Assembly (NCBI GenBank): GCA_026874595.1
Contig: CM049319.1
Span: 39,627,473-39,691,472 of the forward strand
Length of the DNA stretch: 64,000 nt
Origin: Sipunculus nudus
Lineage: Eukaryota; Annelida; Sipuncula; Golfingiida; Sipunculidae
Direction: 5' to 3'
The position numbers and the translations under genes are program-made. The notes under the pieces are model-generated. The model searched no databases. It had not been told where the DNA came from and saw only the letters and a list, made by a program, of their open reading frames with translations. Of this stretch, positions 42,950-56,300 are shown piece by piece; the first letter of the stretch is position 1; each line of letters opens with the position of its first letter.

Positions 42950-44340
42950 TGTTCGGTACACAGGGCTCACATACCTTGGTTTGTTCTGTATACATGGCTT
43001 ACATACCTTGTTTTGATCGGTACACATGGCTCACATACCTTGGTTTGTTCTGTACACATGGCTTACATACCTTGGTTTGTTCTGTACACATGGCTTACAT
43101 ACCTTGGTTTGTTCTGTACACATGGCGTACATACCTTGGTTTGTTCTGTACACATGGCTCACATACCTTGGTTTGTTCTGTACACATGGCTCACATACAT
43201 TGGTTTGTTCGGTACACGTGGCTCACATACCTTGGTTTGTTCGGTACACATGGCTCACATACCTTGGTTTGTTCGGTACACATGGTTCACATACCTTGGT
43301 TTGTTCGGTACACATGGCTCACATACCTTGGTTTGTTCGGTAAACATGGCTTACATACCTTGGTTTGTTCTGTATGAAAGGCTTACATACTTTGGTTTGT
43401 TCTGTACACATGGCTTACATACCTTGGTTTGTTCTGTACACATGGCTTACATACCTTGCTTTGATCGGTACACATGGCTCACATACCTTGGTTTGTTCTG
43501 TTCACATGGCTCACATACCTTGGTTTGTTCTGTACATAAGGCTTACATACCTTGGTTTGTTCGGTACACATGGCTTACATACCTTGATTTATTCTGTACA
43601 CATGGCTCACATAAATTGGTTTGTTCTGTACAAAAGGCTTACATACCTTGGTTTGTTCGGTACACATGGCTTACATACCTTGGTTTGTTCTGTATTCATG
43701 GCTCACATACCTTGGTTTGTTCTGTACACATGGCTCACATACCTTGGTTGGTTCTGTACACATAGCTTACATACCTTGCTTTGACCGGTACACATGGCTC
43801 ACATACCTTGGTTTATTCTGTACACATGGCTTACCTACCTTGGTTTGTTCTGTACACATGGCTAACATACCTTGGTTTGTTCTGTATACATGGCTCACAT
43901 ACCTTGGTTTGTTCTGTACACATGGCTCACATACCTTGGTTTGTTCTGTACACATGGCTTACATACCTTGCTTTCATCGGTACACATGGCTCACATACCT
44001 TGGTTTGTTCTGTACACATGGCTCACATACCTTGGTTTGTTCTGTACATAAGGCTTACATACCTTGGTTTGTTCGGTACACATGGCTTACATACCTTGGT
44101 TTGTTCTGTATACCTGGCTCATATACCTTGGTTTGTTCTGTACACATGGCTCACATACCTTGGTTTGTTCTGTATATAAGGCTTACATACCTTGGTTTGT
44201 TCGGTACACCTGGCTCACATACCTTGGTTTGTTATGTATACATGGCTCACATACCTTGCTTTGTTCTGTACACATGGCTTACATACCTTGGTTTGTTCTG
44301 TACACATGGCTTACATACCTTGGTTTGTTCTGTACACATG
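42950..44340 (+). repeat. A-type HOR segment repeated at 50,332-51,722
   Basis: Marker units here recur 7,382 bp downstream. Examples are the CGTGGCTC unit, the TATGAAAGG unit followed by ACTTTGG, and the CAAAAGG unit at 43631/51013. The offset equals 231 units minus 10 bases, exactly the five paired-deletion units lying between. The CAAAAGG and TATGAAAGG-ACTTTGG combination is shared by these two copies but absent from the other A-type copies I checked, so they form their own subgroup. Limits are approximate. Confidence 0.75.
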
Positions 44341-44899
44341 GCTTACATACCTTGGTTTGTTCTGTACACATGGCTCACATACCTTGGTTTGTTCGGTACA
44401 CCTGGCTCACATACCTTGGTTTGTTCTGTACACATGGCTTACATACCTTGGTTTGTTCGGTACACATGGCTTACATAACTAGGTTTGTTCGGTACACATG
44501 GCTTACATACCTTGGTTTGTTCTGTACACATGGCTCACATACCTTGGTTTGTTCTGTACACATGGCTCACATACCTTGGTTTGTTCGGTACACCTGGCTC
44601 ACATACCTTGGTTTGTTCTGTACACATGGCTTACATACCTTGGTTTGTTCTGTACACATGGCTTACATACCTTGGTTTGTTCTGTACACATGGCTTACAT
44701 ACCTTGGTTTGTTCTGTACACATGGCTTACATACCTTGGTTTGTTCTGTACACATGGCTTACATACCTTGGTTTGTTCGGTACACATGGCTTACATACCT
44801 TGGTTTGTTCTGTACACATGGCTTACATACCTTGCTTTGATCGGTACACATGGCTCACATACCTTGGTTTGTTCTGTACACATGGCTCACATACCTTGG

Positions 44900-47800
44900 T
44901 TTGTTCTGTACATAAAGCTTACATACCTTGATTTGTTCGGTACACATGGCTTACATACCTTGGTTTGTTATGTACACATGGCTTACATACCTTGCTTTAC
45001 TCGGTACACATGGCTCACATACCTAGGTTTGTTCTACACACATGGCTCACATACCTTGATTTGTTCTGTACATAAGGCTTACATACCTTGGTTTGTTCAG
45101 TACACATGGCTTACATACCTTGGTTTGTTCTGTACACATGGCTTACATACCTTGGTTTGTTCTGTACACATGGCTTACATACATTGGTTTGTTCTGTACA
45201 CATGGCCTACATACCTTGGTTTGTTCTGTACACATGGCTTACATACCTTGGTTTGTCGGTACACGGGCTTACATACCTTGGTTTGTTATGTATACATGGC
45301 TTACATACCTTGCTTTGATCGGTACACATGGCTCACATACCTTGGTTTGTTCTGTCCACATGGCTTACATACCTTGGTTTGTTCTGTACACATGGCTTAC
45401 ATACCTTGGTTTGTTCGGTACACATGGCTTACATAACTAGGTTTGTTCGGTACACATGGCTTACATACCTTGGTTTGTTCTGTACACATGGCTCACATAC
45501 CTTGGTTTGTTCTGTACACATGGCTCACATACCTTGGTTTGTTCGGTACACCTGGCTCACATACCTTGGTTTGTTCTGTACACATGGCTTACATACCTTG
45601 GTTTGTTCTGTACACATGGCTTACATACCTTGGTTTGTTCTGTACACATGGCTTACATACCTTGGTTTGTTCTGTACACATGGCTCACATACCTTGGTTT
45701 GTTCTGTACACATGGCTCACATACCTTGGTTTGTTCGGTACACCTGGCTCACATACCTTGGTTTGTTCTGTACACATGGCTTACATACCTTGGTTTGTTC
45801 TGTACACATGGCTTACATACCTTGGTTTGTTCTGTACACATGGCTTACATACCTTGGTTTGTTCTGTACACATGGCTTACATACCTTGGTTTGTTCTGTA
45901 CACATGGCTTACATACCTTGGTTTGTTCGGTACACATGGCTTACATACCTTGGTTTGTTCTGTACACATGGCTTACATACCTTGCTTTGATCGGTACACA
46001 TGGCTCACATACCTTGGTTTGTTCTGTACACATGGCTCACATACCTTGGTTTGTTCTGTACATAAAGCTTACATACCTTGATTTGTTCGGTACACATGGC
46101 TTACATACCTTGGTTTGTTATGTACACATGGCTTACATACCTTGCTTTACTCGGTACACATGGCTCACATACCTAGGTTTGTTCTACACACATGGCTCAC
46201 ATACCTTGATTTGTTCTGTACATAAGGCTTACATACCTTGGTTTGTTCAGTACACATGGCTTACATACCTTGGTTTGTTCTGTACACATGGCTTACATAC
46301 CTTGGTTTGTTCGGTACACATGGCTTACATAACTAGGTTTGTTCGGTACACATGGCTTACATACCTTGGTTTGTTCTGTACACATGGCTCACATACCTTG
46401 GTTTGTTCTGTACACATGGCTCACATACCTTGGTTTGTTCGGTACACCTGGCTCACATACCTTGATTTGTTCTGTACACATGGCTTACATACCTTGGTTT
46501 GTTCTGTACACATGGCTTACATACCTTGGTTTGTTCTGTACACATGGCTTACATACCTTGGTTTGTTCTGTACACATGGCTTACATACCTTGGTTTGTTC
46601 TGTACACATGGCTTACATACCTTGGTTTGTTCGGTACACATGGCTTACATACCTTGGTTTGTTCTGTACACATGGCTTACATACCTTGCTTTGATCGGTA
46701 CACATGGCTCACATACCTTGGTTTGTTCTGTACACATGGCTCACATACCTTGGTTTGTTCTGTACATAAAGCTTACATACCTTGATTTGTTCGGTACACA
46801 TGGCTTACATACCTTGGTTTGTTATGTACACATGGCTTACATACCTTGCTTTACTCGGTACACATGGCTCACATACCTAGGTTTGTTCTACACACATGGC
46901 TCACATACCTTGATTTGTTCTGTACATAAGGCTTACATACCTTGGTTTGTTCAGTACACATGGCTTACATACCTTGGTTTGTTCTGTACACATGGCTTAC
47001 ATACCTTGGTTTGTTCTGTACACATGGCTTACATACATTGGTTTGTTCTGTACACATGGCCTACATACCTTGGTTTGTTCTGTACACATGGCTTACATAC
47101 CTTGGTTTGTCGGTACACGGGCTTACATACCTTGGTTTGTTATGTATACATGGCTTACATACCTTGCTTTGATCGGTAAAAATGGCTCACATACCTTGGT
47201 TTGTTCTGTCCACATGGCTTACATACCTTGGTTTGTTCTGTACACATGGCTTACATACCTTGGTTTGTTCGGTACACATGGCTTACATAACTAGGTTTGT
47301 TCGGTACACATGGCTTACATACCTTGGTTTGTTCTGTACACATGGCTCACATACCTTGGTTTGTTCTGTACACATGGCTCACATACCTTGGTTTGTTCGG
47401 TACACCTGGCTCACATACCTTGGTTTGTTCTGTACACATGGCTTACATACCTTGGTTTGTTCTGTACACATGGCTTACATACCTTGGTTTGTTCTGTACA
47501 CATGGCTTACATACCTTGGTTTGTTCTGTACACATGGCTTACATACCTTGGTTTGTTCTGTACACATGGCTTACATACCTTGGTTTGTTCGGTACACATG
47601 GCTTACATACCTTGGTTTGTTCTGTACACATGGCTTACATACCTTGCTTTGATCGGTAAACATGGCTCACATACCTTGGTTTGTTCTGTACACATGGCTC
47701 ACATACCTTGGTTTGTTCTGTACATAAAGCTTTCATACCTTGATTTGTTCGGTACACATGGCTTACATACCTTGCTTTGATCGGTACACATGGCTCACAT

Positions 47801-49760
47801 ACCTTGGTTTGTTCTGTACACATGGCTCACATACCTTGGTTTGTTCTGTACATAAAGCTTACATACCTTGATTTGTTCGGTACACATGGCTTACATACCT
47901 TGGTTTGTTATGTACACATGGCTTACATACCTTGCTTTACTCGGTACACATGGCTCACATACCTAGGTTTGTTCTACACACATGGCTCACATACCTTGAT
48001 TTGTTCTGTACATAAGGCTTACATACCTTGGTTTGTTCAGTACACATGGCTTACATACCTTGGTTTGTTCTGTACACATGGCTTACATACCTTGGTTTGT
48101 TCTGTACACATGGCTTACATACATTGGTTTGTTCTGTACACATGGCCTACATACCTTGGTTTGTTCTGTACACATGGCTTACATACCTTGGTTTGTCGGT
48201 ACACGGGCTTACATACCTTGGTTTGTTATGTATACATGGCTTACATACCTTGCTTTGATCGGTAAAAATGGCTCACATACCTTGGTTTGTTCTGTCCACA
48301 TGGCTTACATACCTTGGTTTGTTCTGTACACATGGCTTACATACCTTGGTTTGTTCGGTACACATGGCTTACATAACTAGGTTTGTTCGGTACACATGGC
48401 TTACATACCTTGGTTTGTTCTGTACACATGGCTCACATACCTTGGTTTGTTCTGTACACATGGCTCACATACCTTGGTTTGTTCGGTACACCTGGCTCAC
48501 ATACCTTGGTTTGTTCTGTACACATGGCTTACATACCTTGGTTTGTTCTGTACACATGGCTTACATACCTTGGTTTGTTCTGTACACATGGCTTACATAC
48601 CTTGGTTTGTTCTGTACACATGGCTTACATACCTTGGTTTGTTCTGTACACATGGCTTACATACCTTGGTTTGTTCGGTACACATGGCTTACATACCTTG
48701 GTTTGTTCTGTACACATGGCTTACATACCTTGCTTTGATCGGTAAACATGGCTCACATACCTTGGTTTGTTCTGTACACATGGCTCACATACCTTGGTTT
48801 GTTCTGTACATAAAGCTTTCATACCTTGATTTGTTCGGTACACATGGCTTACATACCTTGGTTTGTTATGTACACATGGCTTACATACCTTGCTTTACTC
48901 GGTACACATGGCTCACATACCTAGGTTTGTTCTACACACATGGCTCACATACCTTGATTTGTTCTGTACATAAGGCTTACATACCTTGGTTTGTTCAGTA
49001 CACATGGCTTACATACCTTGGTTTGTTCTGTACACATGGCTTACATACCTTGGTTTGTTCTGTACACATGGCTTACATACATTGGTTTGTTCTGTACACA
49101 TGGCCTACATACCTTGGTTTGTTCTGTACACATGGCTTACATACCTTGGTTTGTCGGTACACGGGCTTACATACCTTGGTTTGTTATGTATACATGGCTT
49201 AGATACCTTGCTTTGATCGGTACACATGGCTCACATACCTTGGTTTGTTCTGTCCACATGGCTTACATACCTTGGTTTGTTCTGTACACATGGCTTACAT
49301 ACCTTGGTTTGTTCTGTACACATGGCGTACATACCTTGGTTTGTTCTGTACACATGGCTTACATACCTTGGTTTGTTCTGTACACATGGCTCACATACCT
49401 TGGTTTGTTCGGTACACAGGGCTCACATACCTTGGCTTGTTCGGTACACATGGCTCACATACCTTGGTTTGTTCTGTACACATGGCTCACATACCTTGGT
49501 TTGTTCGGTACACATGGGTCACATACCTTGGTTTGTTCGGTACACATGGCTCACATACATTGGTTTGTTCGGTACACATGGCTTACATACCTTGGTTTGT
49601 TCTGTATGAAAGGCTTACATACCTTGGTTTGTTCTGTACACATGGCTTACATACCTTGGTTTGTTCTGTACACATGGCTCACATACCTTGCTTTAATCGG
49701 TACACATGGCACACATACCTTGGTTCGTTCTGTACACATGGCTCACATACCTTGGTTTGT
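44900..49760 (+). repeat. B-type HOR tandem block
   Basis: A second HOR family, marked by CATAAAGC, TTATGTACAC, TTCTACACAC, GGCCTAC and the paired-deletion unit GTTTGTCGGTACACGGGC. Successive copies start 1,854, 1,086 and 958 bp apart (paired-deletion units at 45251, 47105, 48191, 49149). CTTTACTCGG markers fall at 44994, 46144, 46849, 47934 and 48892. Some copies carry GGTAAAAATGG or GGTAAACATGG instead of GGTACACATGG (47171, 47655, 48257, 48741). The copies differ in length by whole units, as unequal exchange would produce. Confidence 0.82.
45251..45268 (+). repeat. Paired 1-bp deletions, marker of B-type HOR (first of eight)
   Basis: GTTTGTCGGTACACGGGC replaces the usual GTTTGTTCGGTACACATGGC: one T is lost, and AT is replaced by G a few bases on, for a net loss of two bases. 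The GTTTGTCGG motif also starts at 47105, 48191, 49149, 49755, 53658, 54424 and 56566. The copy at 49755 is followed by GGGCTCAC; the others by GGGCTTAC. It occurs only right of 44,900. Confidence 0.9.
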
Positions 49761-50331
49761 CGGTACACGGGCTCACATACCTTGGTTTGTTATGTATACA
49801 TGGCTCACATACCTTGGTTTGTTCTGTACACATGGCTTACATACCTTGGTTTGTTCGGTACACATGGCTTACATACCTTGGTTTGTTATGTATACATGGC
49901 TCATATAGCTTGGTTTGTTCTGTACACATGGCTAACATACCTTGGTTTGTTCTGTACACATGGCTTACATACCTTGGTTTGATCGGTACACATGGCTCAC
50001 ATACCTTGGTTTGTTCTGTACATAAGGCTTACATACCTTGGTTTGTTCTGTACACATGGCTCACATACCTTGGTTTGTTCTGTACACATGGCTCACATAC
50101 CTTGGTTTGTTCGGTACACATGGCTGACATACCCTGGTTTGTTCTGTACACACGGCTTACATACCTTGGTTTGTTCTGTACACATGGCTTACATACCTTG
50201 GTTTGTTCGGAACACATGGCTTACATACCTTGGTTTTTTCTGTACACATGGCTTACATACCTTGGTTTGTTCTGTACACATGGCTTACATACCTTGGTTT
50301 GTTCTGTACACATGGCTTACATACTTTGGTT

Positions 50332-52320
50332 TGTTCGGTACACAGGGCTCACATACCTTGGTTTGTTCTGTATACATGGCTTACATACCTTGTTTTGATC
50401 GGTACACATGGCTCACATACCTTGGTTTGTTCTGTACACATGGCTTACATACCTTGGTTTGTTCTGTACACATGGCTTACATACCTTGGTTTGTTCTGTA
50501 CACATGGCGTACATACCTTGGTTTGTTCTGTACACATGGCTCACATACCTTGGTTTGTTCTGTACACATGGCTCACATACATTGGTTTGTTCGGTACACG
50601 TGGCTCACATACCTTGGTTTGTTCGGTACACATGGCTCACATACCTTGGTTTGTTCGGTACACATGGTTCACATACCTTGGTTTGTTCGGTACACATGGC
50701 TCACATACCTTGGTTTGTTCGGTAAACATGGCTTACATACCTTGGTTTGTTCTGTATGAAAGGCTTACATACTTTGGTTTGTTCTGTACACATGGCTTAC
50801 ATACCTTGGTTTGTTCTGTACACATGGCTTACATACCTTGCTTTGATCGGTACACATGGCTCACATACCTTGGTTTGTTCTGTACACATGGCTCACATAC
50901 CTTGGTTTGTTCTGTACATAAGGCTTACATACCTTGGTTTGTTCGGTACACATGGCTTACATACCTTGATTTATTCTGTACACATGGCTCACATAAATTG
51001 GTTTGTTCTGTACAAAAGGCTTACATACCTTGGTTTGTTCGGTACACATGGCTTACATACCTTGGTTTGTTCTGTATTCATGGCTCACATACCTTGGTTT
51101 GTTCTGTACACATGGCTCACATACCTTGGTTGGTTCTGTACACATAGCTTACATACCTTGCTTTGACCGGTACACATGGCTCACATACCTTGGTTTATTC
51201 TGTACACATGGCTTACCTACCTTGGTTTGTTCTGTACACATGGCTAACATACCTTGGTTTGTTCTGTATACATGGCTCACATACCTTGGTTTGTTCTGTA
51301 CACATGGCTCACATACCTTGGTTTGTTCTGTACACATGGCTTACATACCTTGCTTTCATCGGTACACATGGCTCACATACCTTGGTTTGTTCTGTACACA
51401 TGGCTCACATACCTTGGTTTGTTCTGTACATAAGGCTTACATACCTTGGTTTGTTCGGTACACATGGCTTACTTACCTTGGTTTGTTCTGTATACCTGGC
51501 TCATATACCTTGGTTTGTTCTGTACACATGGCTCACATACCTTGGTTTGTTCTGTATATAAGGCTTACATACCTTGGTTTGTTCGGTACACCTGGCTCAC
51601 ATACCTTGGTTTGTTATGTATACATGGCTCACATACCTTGCTTTGTTCTGTACACATGGCTTACATACCTTGGTTTGTTCTGTACACATGGCTTACATAC
51701 CTTGGTTTGTTCTGTACACATGGCTTGCATACCTTGGTTTGTTCTGTACACATGGCTTACATACCTTGGTTTGTTCTGTACACATGGCTTACATACCTTG
51801 GTTTGTTCTGTACACATGGCTCACATACCTTGGTTTGTTCTGTACACATGGCTCACATACCTTGGTTTGTTCGGTACACCTGGCTCACATACCTTGGTTT
51901 CTTCTGTACACATGGCTTACATACCTTGGTTTGTTCGGTACACATGGCTTACATACCTAGGTTTGTTCGGTACACATGGCTTACATACCTTGGTTTCTTC
52001 TGTACACATGGCTCACATACCTTGGTTTGTTCTGTACACATGGCTCACATACCTTGGTTTGTTCGGTACACCTGGCTCACATACCTTGGTTTGTTCTGTA
52101 CACATGGCTTACATACCTTGGTTTGTTCTGTACACATGGCTTACATACCTTGGTTTGTTCTGTACACATGGCTTACATACCTTGGGTTGTTCTGTACACA
52201 TGGCTTACATACCTTGGTTTGTTCTGTACACATGGCTTACATACCTTGGTTTGTTCGGTACACATGGCTTACATACCTTGGTTTATTCTGTACACATGGC
52301 TTACATACCTTGCTTTGATC
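50332..52320 (+). repeat. A-type HOR segment embedded between B-type blocks
   Basis: From about 50,300 the array returns to the A-type marker order (ACTTTGG, CAGGGCTC, TTTTGATCGG, CGTGGCTC, GGTAAACATGG, TATGAAAGG, TTGATTTATTC, CATAAATTGG, TTGGTTGG, GACCGG). It matches 42,950-44,340 at an offset of 7,382 bp. After about 52,400 B-type markers resume. This insertion of one HOR family within another shows that segments moved within the array after the two families had diverged. Confidence 0.75.
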
Positions 52321-52581
52321 GGTACACATGGCTCACATACCTTGGTTTGTTCTGTACACATGGCTCACATACCTTGGTTTGTTCTGTACATAAGGCTTAC
52401 ATACCTTGATTTGTTCGGTACACATGGTTTACATACCTTGGTTTGTTATGTACACATGGCTTACATGCCTTGCTTTACTCGGTACACATGGCTCACATAC
52501 CTTGGTTTGTTCTGTCCACATGGCTTACATACCTTGGTTTGTTCTGTACACATGGCTTACATACCTTGGTTTGTTCTGTAC

Positions 52582-52614
52582 ACATGGCTTACATACCTTG
52601 GGTTTGTTCTGTAC
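52582..52614 (+). repeat. 33-bp unit (+1 G)
   Basis: The unit reads CCTTGGGTTTG with an extra G at about 52601. It has no duplicate elsewhere that I could find. Confidence 0.92.
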
Positions 52615-53329
52615 ACATGGCTTACATACCTTGGTTTGTTCTGTACACATGGCTTACATACCTTGGTTTGTTCTGTACACATGGCTTACATACCTTGGAT
52701 TGTTCTGTACACATGGCTCACATACCTTGGTTTGTTCTGTACACATGGCTCACATACCTTGGTTTGTTCTGTACACATGGCTCACATACCTTGGTTTGTT
52801 CGGTACACCTGGCTCACATACCTTGGTTTGTTCTGTACACATGGCTTACATACCTTGGTTTGTTCGGTACACATGGCTTACATAACTAGGTTTGTTCGGT
52901 ACACATGGCTTACATACCTTGGTTTGTTCTGTACACATGGCTCACATACCTTGGTTTGTTCTGTACACATGGCTCACATACCTTGGTTTGTTCGGTACAC
53001 CTGGCTCACATACCTTGGTTTGTTCTGTACACATGGCTTACATACCTTGGTTTGTTCTGTACACATGGCTTACATACCTTGGTTTGTTCTGTACACATGG
53101 CTTACATACCTTGGTTTGTTCTGTACACATGGCTTACATACCTTGGTTTGTTCTGTACACATGGCTTACATACCTTGGTTTGTTCGGTACACATGGCTTA
53201 CATACCTTGGTTTGTTCTGTACACATGGCTTACATACCTTGCTTTGATCGGTACACATGGCTCACATACCTTGGTTTGTTCTGTACACATGGCTCACATA
53301 CCTTGGTTTGTTCTGTACATAAAGCTTAC

Positions 53330-56300
53330 ATACCTTGATTTGTTCGGTACACATGGCTTACATACCTTGGTTTGTTATGTACACATGGCTTACATACCTT
53401 GCTTTACTCGGTACACATGGCTCACATACCTAGGTTTGTTCTACACACATGGCTCACATACCTTGATTTGTTCTGTACATAAGGCTTACATACCTTGGTT
53501 TGTTCAGTACACATGGCTTACATACCTTGGTTTGTTCTGTACACATGGCTTACATACCTTGGTTTGTTCTGTACACATGGCTTACATACATTGGTTTGTT
53601 CTGTACACATGGCCTACATACCTTGGTTTGTTCTGTACACATGGCTTACATACCTTGGTTTGTCGGTACACGGGCTTACATACCTTGGTTTGTTATGTAT
53701 ACATGGCTTACATACCTTGCTTTGATCGGTACACATGGCTCACATACCTTGGTTTGTTCTGTCCACATGGCTTACATACCTTGGTTTGTTCTGTACACAT
53801 GGCTTACATACCTTGGTTTGTTCTGTACACATGGCTCACATACCTTGGTTTGTTCTGTACACATGGCTTACATACCTTGGTTTGTTCGGTACACATGGCT
53901 TACATAACTAGGTTTGTTCGGTACACATGGCTTACATACCTTGGTTTGTTCTGTACACATGGCTCACATACCTTGGTTTGTTCTGTACACATGGCTTACA
54001 TACCTTGCTTTGATCGGTAAACATGGCTCACATACCTTGGTTTGTTCTGTACACATGGCTCACATACCTTGGTTTGTTCTGTACATAAAGCTTACATACC
54101 TTGATTTGTTCGGTACACATGGCTTACATACCTTGGTTTGTTATGTACACATGGCTTACATACCTTGCTTTACTCGGTACACATGGCTCACATACCTAGG
54201 TTTGTTCTACACACATGGCTCACATACCTTGATTTGTTCTGTACATAAGGCTTACATACCTTGGTTTGTTCAGTACACATGGCTTACATACCTTGGTTTG
54301 TTCTGTACACATGGCTTACATACCTTGGTTTGTTCTGTACACATGGCTTACATACATTGGTTTGTTCTGTACACATGGCCTACATACCTTGGTTTGTTCT
54401 GTACACATGGCTTACATACCTTGGTTTGTCGGTACACGGGCTTACATACCTTGGTTTGTTATGTATACATGGCTTACATACCTTGCTTTGATCGGTACAC
54501 ATGGCTCACATACCTAGGTTTGTTCTGTCCACATGGCTTACATACCTTGGTTTGTTCTGTACACATGGCTTACATACCTTGGTTTGTTCTGTACACATGG
54601 CGTACATACCTTGGTTTGTTCTGTACACATGGCTTACATACCTTGGTTTGTTCTGTACACATGGCTCACATACCTTGGTTTGTTCGGTACACAGGGCTCA
54701 CATACCTTGGCTTGTTCGGTACACATGGCTCACATACCTTGGTTTGTTCTGTACACATGGCTCACATACCTTGGTTTGTTCGGTACACATGGGTCACATA
54801 CCTTGGTTTGTTCGGTACACATGGCTCACATACATTGGTTTGTTCGGTACACATGGCTTACATACCTTGGTTTGTTCTGTATGAAAGGCTTACATACCTT
54901 GGTTTGTTCTGTACACATGGCTTACATACCTTGGTTTGTTCTGTACACATGGCTCACATACCTTGCTTTAATCGGTACACATGGCACACATACCTTGGTT
55001 CGTTCTGTACACATGGCTCACATACCTTGGTTTGTTCTGTACATAAGGCTTACATACCTTGGTTTGTTCGGTACACATGGCTTACATACCTTGATTTATT
55101 CTGTACACATGGCTCACATACCTTGGTTTGTTATGTATACAGGGCTCACATACCTTGGTTTGTTCTGTACACATGGCTTACATACCTTGGTTTGTTCGGT
55201 ACACATGGCTTACATACCTTGGTTTGTTATGTATACATGGCTCATATAGCTTGGTTTGTTCTGTACACATGGCTAACATACCTTGGTTTGTTCTGTACAC
55301 ATGGCTTACATACCTTGGTTTGATCGGTACACATGGCTCACATACCTTGGTTTGTTCTGTACATAAGGCTTACATACCTTGGTTTGTTCTGTACACATGG
55401 CTCACATACCTTGGTTTGTTCTGTACACATGGCTCACATACCTTGGTTTGTTCGGTACACATGGCTGACATACCCTGGTTTGTTCTGTACACACGGCTTA
55501 CATACCTTGGTTTGTTCTGTACACATGGCTTACATACCTTGGTTTGTTCGGAACACATGGCTTACATACCTTGGTTTTTTCTGTACACATGGCTTACATA
55601 CCTTGGTTTGTTCTGTACACATGGCTTACATACCTTGGTTTGTTCTGTACACATGGCTTACATACCTTGGTTTGTTCTGTACACATGGCTTACATACCTT
55701 GGTTTGTTCTGTACACATGGCTTACATACCTTGGTCTGTTCGGTACACATGGCTTACATACCTTGGTTTGTTCTGTAAACATGGCTTACGTACCTTGGTT
55801 TGTTCTGTACACCTGGCTTACATACCTTGGTTTGTTCTGTACACATGGCTTACATACCTTGGTTTGTTCTGTACACATGGCTTACATAGCTTGGTTTGTT
55901 CTGTACACATGGCTTACATACCTTGGTTTGTTCGGTACACATGGCTTACATACCTTGGTCTGTTCGGTACACATGGCTTACATATCTTGGTTTGTTCTGT
56001 ACACCTGGATTACATACCTTGGTTTGTTCTGTACACATGGCTTACATGCCTTGGTTTGTTCTGTACACATGGCTTACATACCTTGGTTTGTTCGGTACAC
56101 ATGGCTTACATACCTTGGTTTGTTCTGTACACATGGCTTACATACCTTGCTTTGATCGGTACACATGGCTCACATACCTTGGTTTGTTCTGTACACATGT
56201 CTCACATACCTTGGTTTGTTCTGTACATAAAGCTTACATACCTTGATTTGTTCGGTACACATGGCTTACATACCTTGGTTTGTTATGTACACATGGCTTA

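Larger units (their letters stand above)
30208..43191 (+). repeat. Large intra-array duplication, right copy (12,984 bp)
   Basis: Second copy of 1642-14625, same orientation, offset 28,566 bp. Marker units (CTTTACTCGG) fall at 31082, 32490, 35298, 37442, 39842, 40290 and 42690, each exactly 28,566 bp beyond its partner. The 33-bp unit (30967), the 24-bp unit (34136) and the CCATGG variant (42783) are all reproduced. The flanking sequences on both sides differ between the copies, so this is a bounded segment and not a window-wide period. Confidence 0.9.
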
